A stretch of 5,591 nucleotides of DNA, taken from positions 7,774 through 13,364 of the forward strand of contig PQAG01000133.1 in assembly GCA_003104895.1 (NCBI GenBank), given 5' to 3'. Both the position numbers and the translations under genes were made by a program. The notes below the pieces were generated by a model. It was not told the DNA's origin. It worked only from the letters and a program-made list of their open reading frames with translations, and ran no database searches. Of this stretch, positions 1 to 4,844 are shown one piece after another. Each line of letters begins with the position of its first letter. The stretch's first letter is position 1. This DNA comes from Nitrosomonadales bacterium. GTDB taxonomy: Bacteria > Pseudomonadota > Gammaproteobacteria > Burkholderiales > Sulfuricellaceae.

Positions 1-296
1 CGCCCTACGCCGCGCACCAGCACCTGCCGGTTGCCGGTTTCGTCCATCGACATCTCGAAGCCCGGCACCAGCGCCAGCGCTTCCCACACCGTGCGCGCGC
101 CATGGGAGATGAGGTCATCGCTGTGGAGAATGGAAATGGTGCCGGGGGCATAATCGATATTGAGTTTGGTGCGCGTGGCGATGCTGGTTTGCTCGCCCAG
201 ATCGTCAAGCAGATAGGAAGATGTGACATCCCTGGCGCCTGCGGTGTGGCTGAAAGCTAGGGCCAGGGCGAGATATGAAGTCTTTTTTATGTTCAT
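1..296 (-). CDS. TonB-dependent outer-membrane receptor, N-terminal fragment (runs off left edge)
   Basis: I translated this from the minus strand; 98 complete codons are visible and the frame stays open to the window edge. Residues 1-21 look like a Sec signal peptide: MNIKK, a hydrophobic core YLALALAF, then a signal-peptidase site after AGA (residues 19-21). From about residue 49 the sequence reads as the start of a TonB receptor plug domain: YAPGTISILHSDDL, then GARTVWEALALVPGFEM, then NRQVLVRGVG. A plug domain of this kind precedes a 22-strand beta-barrel in TonB/ExbBD-energised importers of siderophores, vitamins or oligosaccharides. The substrate cannot be told from this fragment. The start is uncertain: ATG at 296 gives the cleaner signal peptide, but an in-frame ATG at 314 (prefix MKYLSH) is also open, with a TAA at 318-320 closing the frame. 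Neither has a strong Shine-Dalgarno. The gene lies 48 bp downstream of glgP on the same strand with no evident terminator between, so co-transcription is possible. Confidence 0.85.
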   Translation of the reverse strand, partial: MNIKKTSYLALALAFSHTAGARDVTSSYLLDDLGEQTSIATRTKLNIDYAPGTISILHSDDLISHGARTVWEALALVPGFEMSMDETGNRQVLVRGVG

Positions 297-344
297 GTGG
301 CTCAAGTATTTCATTGATTATGCTCATGATCTGCTGGATGAATC

Positions 345-2816
345 TTACAGCACTGATTCCGCGGCCCAGATTTTTTCCGCATATTCCCCTATGGTGCGGT
401 CGCTGGAGAACTTGCCCATGCCGGCGACATTGAGGATGGCACAGCGCGTCCACTGTACGGGGTGGCGGTAGAGCGCATCCACCCGTTCCTGGGCCGCGAT
501 GTAGGCGCTGTAGTCGGCCAGCAGCAGGTAGTGGTCGCCGCCGTGCGTCAGGTTGTTGAAAACCGGCTGGAAACGGTCAGCCTGGTCGGGCGAGAAATAG
601 CCGGAAGCAATCATGTCCAGCGCCCATTTCAACTCGCTGTTGTCATGGTAATGGCTCCACGGGTCGTAGCCGCCGTCCCGGGTCCTGGCAGCTTCTTCGG
701 CGGTGAGGCCGAAGATGAAGATATTTTCCGCGCCCACTTCCTCCTTTATCTCGACGTTGGCCCCGTCCAGCGTGCCGATGGTGAGCGCGCCGTTCAAGGC
801 CAGCTTCATGTTGCCGGTGCCGGAAGCCTCGGTGCCGGCAGTGGATATCTGCTGCGAGAGATCGGCGGCGGGGATGATTTCGCATGCGGTCGAAACGTCG
901 TAGTTCGGCAGGAAAGCCACTTTCAGCAGGCCGCGCGCGGCGGGATCGTTGTTGACGATGTCGGCCACGTCGTTGATGAGCTTGATGATGAGCTTGGCCA
1001 TGGCGTAGCCGGGCGCCGCCTTGCCGGCGAAGATCACGGTGCGCGGCACCACTTCCAGGCCGGGGGTCGAACGGATGCGGTTGTACAGGGTGATGACGTG
1101 GAGCACGTTGAGCAGCTGGCGCTTGTATTCGTGGATACGTTTGACGTGGACGTCGAACAGGCTGTCCGGATTCACTTCCAGCCCAAGCTTGTTTGCCAGA
1201 ATGGAGGCAAGCTTTTCCTTGTTGGCGCGTTTCACGGCACGGAATTCGTCCTGGAAACCGGCGTCGTCTGCCAGTGCAGCCAATTGCTTCAACTGGCTCA
1301 GGCCGGTAATCCAGCCCTTGCCGATGCGGCGGGTGATGAGCTGCGCCAGGCCGGGGTTGGCCTGATTCAGCCACAGGCGCGGGGTGATGCCGTTGGTGAT
1401 GTTGATCAGCTTGCCCGGATAGTAACGTTCGAAATCGGAAAAGATCGTCGACTTCATCAAATCGGAGTGGATTTGCGCCACGCCGTTGACGTGGTGGCTG
1501 CCAACGATGGCGAGGTGCGCCATGCGGATGCGCCGGCCGTGGCTTTCGTCGATGATCGACATGCGCCTGAGCAGCCCGGTGTCGCCGGGGAAGCGGTGCA
1601 TGACGCCTTGCAGGAAGCGGTGATTGATTTCGTAAATGATCTGCAAATGGCGCGGCAGCAGGGCTTCGAACAGGCTGACCGGCCAGGTTTCAAGCGCCTC
1701 CGGCATGAGGGTGTGGTTGGTGTAGGCGAAGGTGCGGCTGGTGATATTCCAGGCGCGGTCCCACCCCAGCTCATGGGTGTCGACCAGCAGGCGCATCAGC
1801 TCGGGAATGGCGATGGAAGGATGGGTGTCGTTGAGCTGGATCGCCACCTTGTCCGGCAATTCATCGAGGGAATCATGGTGCTTGCGGAAACGGTAGAGGA
1901 TATCCTGCAGCGAGGCGCTGACGAAGAAATACTGCTGTTTCAGGCGCAGTTCCCGGCCCATGGCGGTGGTGTCGTTGGGATAGAGGACCTTGGAGAGGTT
2001 TTCCGATTCGTTCTTGTCTTCCACCGCCTTGATGTAGTTGCCCTCGTTGAAGTATTTGAGGTCGAAGTCACGCGAGGCCTTGGCCGACCACAGCCGCATG
2101 TTGTTGACCGTGTCAACGCCGAAGCCGGGGGTCGGCGTATCGTAGGCCATCGCCATGACTTCGTCGGTATCCACCCAATGGTGGTGGAGGTGCCCCTGCT
2201 CGTTGCTGAATTGCACCACCCGGCCACCGAATTTGACCGGGTACAGCACTTCCGGGCGGGGGAATTCCCACGGATTGCCATAACGCAGCCAGTTGTCCGG
2301 GTGCTCGACTTGCCAGCCGTTCTCGATCTTCTGGTTGAACATCCCGTATTCATAGCGGATACCCATGCCGTAGCCGGGCAGCCCCATGGTCGCCATGGAA
2401 TCGAGGAAACACGCCGCCAGACGGCCCAGGCCGCCATTGCCCAGTGCCGCGTCGAATTCCAGTTCTGTCACCTTGTCCAGTTGAATGTCAGCATCAATGC
2501 AGGCCTGGCGGACTTCGTCGATGAAACCGATATTGAGCACGCTGTTCATCAGGCTGCGCCCGATGAGGAATTCCATCGAGAGGTAATACACGCGCTTGGC
2601 ATCGCGGTTGTAGTACCGCCGCATGGTGTCCATCCAGCGCTCGATCAGGCGGTCGCGCACCACGTTGGCGAGGGTGAAGAACCAGTCACGCTGGGTGGCG
2701 GTGATGGGATCCTTGCCGATGGAAAAGATGAGGTGATTGGTGAGGGATTGCTTGACTGAATCAAGACTGAGGTTCAGTGGGGCATGTTCATCGCGGGGTT
2801 GCGGCGTTTCCGGCAT
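345..2816 (-). CDS. glgP: glycogen/maltodextrin phosphorylase (GT35 family)
   Basis: This 823-residue protein is the pyridoxal-phosphate-dependent alpha-1,4-glucan phosphorylase, which releases glucose-1-phosphate from glycogen or maltodextrin in the cytoplasm. It is full length (E. coli GlgP is about 815 residues). Family blocks appear in order: YYLSMEFLIGRSL near residue 77, ALGNGGLGRLAACFLDSMAT near 125, NGWQVEHPDNWL near 165, QLNDTHPSIAIPELMR, HVKRIHEYKRQLLN, then FLPNYDVSTACEIIPAADLS. The PLP block EASGTGNMKLALNGAL follows, with the Schiff-base lysine at residue 671 (codon 806-804). It ends at TAA 347-345. The ATG at 2816 is preceded by AGAAGAG at a suitable distance, which supports this start. 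No other glg gene is visible; it lies downstream of the CaCA gene on the same strand but has its own likely promoter. GlgP and MalP cannot be separated reliably by eye; the length and single-gene context make glgP the conventional name. Confidence 0.97.
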   Translation of the reverse strand: MPETPQPRDEHAPLNLSLDSVKQSLTNHLIFSIGKDPITATQRDWFFTLANVVRDRLIERWMDTMRRYYNRDAKRVYYLSMEFLIGRSLMNSVLNIGFIDEVRQACIDADIQLDKVTELEFDAALGNGGLGRLAACFLDSMATMGLPGYGMGIRYEYGMFNQKIENGWQVEHPDNWLRYGNPWEFPRPEVLYPVKFGGRVVQFSNEQGHLHHHWVDTDEVMAMAYDTPTPGFGVDTVNNMRLWSAKASRDFDLKYFNEGNYIKAVEDKNESENLSKVLYPNDTTAMGRELRLKQQYFFVSASLQDILYRFRKHHDSLDELPDKVAIQLNDTHPSIAIPELMRLLVDTHELGWDRAWNITSRTFAYTNHTLMPEALETWPVSLFEALLPRHLQIIYEINHRFLQGVMHRFPGDTGLLRRMSIIDESHGRRIRMAHLAIVGSHHVNGVAQIHSDLMKSTIFSDFERYYPGKLINITNGITPRLWLNQANPGLAQLITRRIGKGWITGLSQLKQLAALADDAGFQDEFRAVKRANKEKLASILANKLGLEVNPDSLFDVHVKRIHEYKRQLLNVLHVITLYNRIRSTPGLEVVPRTVIFAGKAAPGYAMAKLIIKLINDVADIVNNDPAARGLLKVAFLPNYDVSTACEIIPAADLSQQISTAGTEASGTGNMKLALNGALTIGTLDGANVEIKEEVGAENIFIFGLTAEEAARTRDGGYDPWSHYHDNSELKWALDMIASGYFSPDQADRFQPVFNNLTHGGDHYLLLADYSAYIAAQERVDALYRHPVQWTRCAILNVAGMGKFSSDRTIGEYAEKIWAAESVL

Positions 2817-2843
2817 GGCGCACTCTTCTGGAAGGGATGTGCC

Positions 2844-2872
2844 AGCATAGCGTTAGCCGGGCCGGGGGTAAA
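2844..2872 (-). promoter_or_regulatory. probable sigma70 promoter of glgP
   Basis: On the minus strand TTTACC (2872-2867, 4 of 6 to TTGACA) and TATGCT (2849-2844, 4 of 6 to TATAAT) are separated by exactly 17 bp. Transcription would start near 2837, leaving a leader of about 20 nt that contains the AGAAGAG ribosome site. The -35 box directly abuts the heptamer array, so the array forms the immediate upstream DNA. The matches are moderate and the call rests on spacing and position. Confidence 0.4.
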
Positions 2873-2934
2873 GGGTAATGGGTGAGGGGTGAGGGGTGAG
2901 GGGTGAGGGGGGATGTCCATTACCCATCACCCAC
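2873..2934. repeat. two head-on heptamer arrays: GGGTAAT-(GGGTGAG)x4 facing GGGTGAT-GGGTAAT
   Basis: On the plus strand one GGGTAAT unit (2873-2879) is followed by four perfect GGGTGAG units (2880-2907) and a G run to 2912. After GATGTC, positions 2917-2932 carry the same repeat type on the other strand, reading GGGTGAT then GGGTAAT on the minus strand. GGGTAATGG (2873-2881) and CCATTACCC (2917-2925) are perfect inverted copies, so the block could fold into a hairpin. The array fills most of the gap between the CaCA stop and the glgP promoter. The hairpin might weakly terminate CaCA transcription, but it lacks a proper U-run. Confidence 0.85.
2880..2912 (+). other. G-quadruplex-capable tract
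   Basis: The plus strand has five G-runs (GGG at 2880, GGGG at 2886, 2893 and 2900, then six Gs at 2907-2912), each separated by the same 3-nt loop TGA. This satisfies the usual four-run G4 pattern with uniform short loops. It lies on the template strand for the leftward genes and starts 8 bp upstream of the proposed glgP -35 box. Folding in vivo is inference. Confidence 0.6.
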
Positions 2935-2937
2935 ATA

Positions 2938-3939
2938 TCACGCCAGCGCGATGCTGAGGTAGGTTGCGTACAGCGCGCCATTGAGGGCCAGGTGCCAGAC
3001 GCGCAGCTGGCCGCGCGAGGACATCCAGCGCAGCCAGGCGGCTGCCAGCAGGGTGATCACGACGCCGGCCAGCACCTCGCGCTGCGGCGCCCAGGGCGTG
3101 AGCATGATGCCGATCGCCGGCAGCAGCGTGCCCTGGAATACCATCGCGCCGGTGATGTTGCCGAAAGCCAGAGTGTCCTTGTGGCGGCGGATCCACAGGA
3201 TGCTGTTGACCTTTTCCGGCAGCTCGGTGGCGATCGGGATGATCAGCAAGGACAGCAGCAGGGGGGAAATGCCGAGGATCTGCGAGGCTCCGTCCACGCC
3301 GTGAATGAAACCCTTGGCGCCGGCCACCAGCAGCCCCAGGCCCAGTGCCAGCTGGACCAGGATGATCAGCATGTTCTCCGGCAGGCCGAGCTTGCACAGC
3401 ATCATCTTGCCTTCGGCTTCCGTGCCGTGGCCTTCCTTCACCAGATGCGCCGAAGCGCGCAGGGTGAGCATGATGTAGATGAAATAGATCATCACCATGC
3501 CAAAAGCCAGCAGGGCGCGGAACAGCGGGGTTTCGTGCGGCACGAACAGGGCGATGGCGGAAAGAGAAAAGGCCGCGAGAAAGAAATTGAGGTCGCGCGT
3601 CAGGCCGGTATGCTCCGGCGTGAGATGGCCCTGCCAGCCGCGCTTTTTCAGCACCGCCATGGCCATCAGGAAAGTGGAAAGCGTGGAAAGCATCAGCGGC
3701 GCGCCGAGGATCGCGCCGACACCGATTTCCTCGTTGACGTGGGCGCTGGTGGTGCCGGCGAAAATCGCCAGCAGCGGCACCAGCGTTTCCGGCAGGGCCG
3801 TGCCCACCGCGGCAAACAGGGAACCGGTGACGCCTTCGGAAATTTTCAGCTTTTCGCCCAGATGCTCCAGGGCGTTGGTAAAGACTTCCGCCGCGATCAG
3901 GATAATGATGAGCATGAGAAACAGTTCGGCGAAAATCAT
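2938..3939 (-). CDS. CaCA-family (sodium/calcium exchanger-like) integral membrane protein
   Basis: This 333-residue, strongly hydrophobic protein has about ten predicted membrane segments and no separate signal peptide. It carries the two inverted alpha-repeats of the Ca2+/cation antiporter family. Alpha-1 (about residues 36-86) contains EGVTGSLFAAVGTALPETL with the key Pro50-Glu51. Alpha-2 (about 224-275) contains PIATELPEKVNS with Pro241-Glu242, followed by GNITGAMVFQG. A hydrophilic loop around residues 160-185 separates the halves. Length and architecture match bacterial YrbG-like members, which act in the inner membrane. The stretch after PE in alpha-1 reads GAILGAPLML instead of the usual GNxxGSNxFN, so the ion transported cannot be inferred. 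The ATG at 3939 is the natural start, just ahead of the first membrane helix, although its Shine-Dalgarno is weak (GGAC). The stop is TGA at 2940-2938. It is transcribed divergently from ampD. The family call is secure, the substrate unknown. Confidence 0.88.
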   Translation of the reverse strand: MIFAELFLMLIIILIAAEVFTNALEHLGEKLKISEGVTGSLFAAVGTALPETLVPLLAIFAGTTSAHVNEEIGVGAILGAPLMLSTLSTFLMAMAVLKKRGWQGHLTPEHTGLTRDLNFFLAAFSLSAIALFVPHETPLFRALLAFGMVMIYFIYIMLTLRASAHLVKEGHGTEAEGKMMLCKLGLPENMLIILVQLALGLGLLVAGAKGFIHGVDGASQILGISPLLLSLLIIPIATELPEKVNSILWIRRHKDTLAFGNITGAMVFQGTLLPAIGIMLTPWAPQREVLAGVVITLLAAAWLRWMSSRGQLRVWHLALNGALYATYLSIALA

Positions 3940-3964
3940 GGGAAAGTCCAGGCGGATGAGAGGT

Positions 3965-3982
3965 GGCGATTATAACATCGCC
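3965..3982. promoter_or_regulatory. possible operator: GGCGAT-N6-ATCGCC inverted repeat over the CaCA -10 box
   Basis: GGCGAT (3965-3970) and ATCGCC (3977-3982) are perfect 6-bp inverted arms around TATAAC. The repeat straddles the minus-strand -10 hexamer, where a dimeric regulator could occlude RNA polymerase. No regulator gene is visible in the window and a short palindrome can arise by chance, so the role is speculative. Confidence 0.3.
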
Positions 3983-3998
3983 GTGGTGCGGTTATAAT
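3969..3998. promoter_or_regulatory. divergent overlapping promoters with mirror-image -10 boxes
   Basis: ATTATAAC (3969-3976) and GTTATAAT (3991-3998) are a perfect 8-bp inverted repeat with a 14-bp spacer. Each contains a consensus TATAAT: plus strand at 3993-3998 for ampD, minus strand at 3974-3969 for the CaCA gene. The minus-strand box is preceded by TGT, making an extended -10. With a 17-bp spacer each promoter's -35 position reads TTATAA and overlaps the other's -10 box. Predicted starts near 4005 (plus) and 3962 (minus) leave leaders of about 62 and 22 nt. The -10 boxes are seen directly; promoter function is inferred from their position between divergent genes. Confidence 0.65.
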
Positions 3999-4066
3999 GC
4001 CGGCAAATGCAGGCGCAGGGTGCGTAATAGTAGCCACGCTGGCGAGATGACGACAACCAAGAGAAA

Positions 4067-4612
4067 GTGACAGCCGTGGAAATTGACCAGTCCGGATTCC
4101 TGAAAGGGGTGCGCTTCATCCCTTCTCCCAACTTCGACGAGCGGCCGCCGGAAGAGCCGGTCAATTTGCTGGTGATCCACAACATCAGCCTGCCGCCGCG
4201 CCAGTACGGCGGGGATGCGGTGATCGAGTTCTTCACCAACCGCCTCGATCCCAAGGCGCACGAATATTTCCGCGCGATTGCCGATCTCAGGGTGTCGAGT
4301 CATTTTTTCATCCGTCGTGACGGCGAAATCATCCAGTTCGTTTCCTGCAACCTGCGTGCCTGGCACGCCGGCATCTCGAGATGGAAGGAGCGCGAGCGCT
4401 GCAATGACTTCTCCATCGGCATCGAGCTGGAAGGCAGCGATTTCGATCCCTACGAGGATATCCAGTACGAGAAGCTGGCGGAACTGACCAGGGCGCTCAA
4501 AAAGGCCTACCCCATCGAGGACATCACCGGCCACCACAACATTGCGCCCGACCGCAAGACCGATCCGGGGCCATATTTCGAGTGGGAGCGGTATCTGGGG
4601 GCGGTTGGCTGA
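4067..4612 (+). CDS. ampD: 1,6-anhydro-N-acetylmuramyl-L-alanine amidase AmpD
   Basis: This 181-residue cytoplasmic amidase (Amidase_2 family) cleaves the lactyl-L-alanine amide bond of anhydro-muropeptides during peptidoglycan recycling. In enterobacteria and pseudomonads its loss raises AmpR-dependent beta-lactamase expression. The length is close to other AmpD proteins. It has no signal peptide. Diagnostic motifs are SPNFDERP (20-27), LLVIHNISLPP with zinc ligand His38, SSHFFIRRDGEIIQFV (77-92), RAWHAGIS (97-104), FSIGIELEG with catalytic Glu120, and GHHNIAPDRKTDPGP with zinc ligands His156 and Asp166. All three zinc ligands and the catalytic Glu are present, so it should be active. The start is a GTG; a second in-frame GTG at 4076 would give 178 residues. 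The only ribosome-site-like sequence, AAGAG at 4059-4063, is 3 nt from the first and 12 nt from the second, so it does not decide. An in-frame TAG at 4031 closes the frame upstream and no ATG is available. No ampE or ampR is adjacent. Confidence 0.95.
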   Translation: MTAVEIDQSGFLKGVRFIPSPNFDERPPEEPVNLLVIHNISLPPRQYGGDAVIEFFTNRLDPKAHEYFRAIADLRVSSHFFIRRDGEIIQFVSCNLRAWHAGISRWKERERCNDFSIGIELEGSDFDPYEDIQYEKLAELTRALKKAYPIEDITGHHNIAPDRKTDPGPYFEWERYLGAVG

Positions 4613-4632
4613 TCAGCTTTCACTATGATTTT

Positions 4633-4672
4633 GCTAACCGCTAACCGCTAACCGCTAACCGCTAACCGCTAA
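4633..4672 (+). repeat. heptamer tandem array (GCTAACC)x5 plus GCTAA, left part
   Basis: Five perfect GCTAACC units occupy 4633-4667, followed by a truncated GCTAA (4668-4672) where the palindromic element begins. The array lies between the convergent ampD and purU genes. It continues in register on the far side of the element. Units are identical, which indicates recent expansion or homogenisation. Confidence 0.95.
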
Positions 4673-4689
4673 GGAGCCGCTGATTTATT

Positions 4690-4710
4690 CCCTCCCCTTC
4701 AAGGGGAGGG
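4690..4710. repeat. hairpin CCCTCCCCTT-C-AAGGGGAGGG, left module of the MITE
   Basis: Two perfect 10-nt arms flank a single central C, so the closing base pairs must open to form a loop. It is the first strong hairpin met by ampD transcripts. It is followed by TTAGGG and not a U-run, so it is not a canonical intrinsic terminator. Confidence 0.8.
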
Positions 4711-4771
4711 TTAGGGTGGGGATGGGGTAGAAGTGCAACCCATTGATTGCCATACCCCATCCCCCTCCCCG

Positions 4772-4792
4772 CCTCCCCCTTGAAGGGGGAGG
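4772..4792. repeat. hairpin CCTCCCCCTT-G-AAGGGGGAGG, right module of the MITE
   Basis: This has 10-nt perfect arms around a central G and is nearly the reverse complement of the left hairpin, so the two can also pair with each other in one long stem. It is the first strong hairpin met by purU transcripts from the right. No U-run follows on the minus strand. Confidence 0.8.
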
Positions 4793-4824
4793 AGTTTGAT
4801 TCTGGTGAATAAATCAGCGTTTCC

Positions 4825-4842
4825 CTAACCGCTAACCGCTAG
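4825..4842 (+). repeat. heptamer array, right part, in register with the left part
   Basis: The sequence is CTAACC, GCTAACC, then GCTAG, ending 2 bp before the purU stop codon. The first four bases are the duplicated target CTAA. Joined to the left part without the duplication it gives seven full GCTAACC units plus a partial one. The array therefore existed before the insertion. Confidence 0.85.
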
Positions 4843-4844
4843 CT

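Larger units (their letters stand above)
4673..4824. mobile_element. MITE-like 152 bp palindromic insertion with CTAA target duplication
   Basis: The element has 18-bp terminal inverted repeats: GGAGCCGCTGATTTATTC (4673-4690) and, on the minus strand from 4824, GGAAACGCTGATTTATTC, with 16 of 18 identical and the inner 13 perfect. It is flanked by direct CTAA copies at 4669-4672 and 4825-4828. Taking out the element and one CTAA joins GCTAA to CCGCTAACC and restores an unbroken heptamer array. There is no coding capacity, so any movement would need a transposase in trans. A 4-bp CTAA duplication and GG...CC ends resemble the IS5 group of IS5-family elements; that link is inference. Inside are two inverted REP-like modules, each with a short guanine/cytosine-rich hairpin and a 12-bp arm (4718-4729 pairing with 4753-4764) around a 23-nt loop. 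Because it lies between convergent genes it may also affect 3' ends of their transcripts. Confidence 0.8.

Noticed and set aside
5..453. Short open frames on both strands at the left edge
   Set aside because: They are out of frame with the TonB receptor signal peptide and plug motifs, and one overlaps the glgP 3' end.
462..2759. 765-codon open frame on the plus strand
   Set aside because: It lies wholly antisense to glgP, whose phosphorylase motifs are unambiguous. The translation is low-complexity and rich in V, G, H and D with no recognisable domain, as expected from a GC-rich gene read on the opposite strand.
2896..3975. 359-codon open frame on the plus strand
   Set aside because: It is antisense to the CaCA gene. 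Its product is rich in Q, H, R and D, hydrophilic and without family motifs, typical of the complement of a membrane-protein gene.
3992..4537. 181-codon open frame on the minus strand opposite ampD
   Set aside because: It shadows ampD, which carries all AmpD catalytic and zinc motifs on the plus strand.
4690..4792. Canonical bidirectional intrinsic terminator
   Set aside because: The hairpins are strong but no U-run follows on either strand; the terminal repeats and target duplication identify a mobile element instead. It could still block transcription incidentally.
4633..4842. CRISPR array
   Set aside because: The units are 7 bp and directly contiguous, with no spacers and no cas genes.
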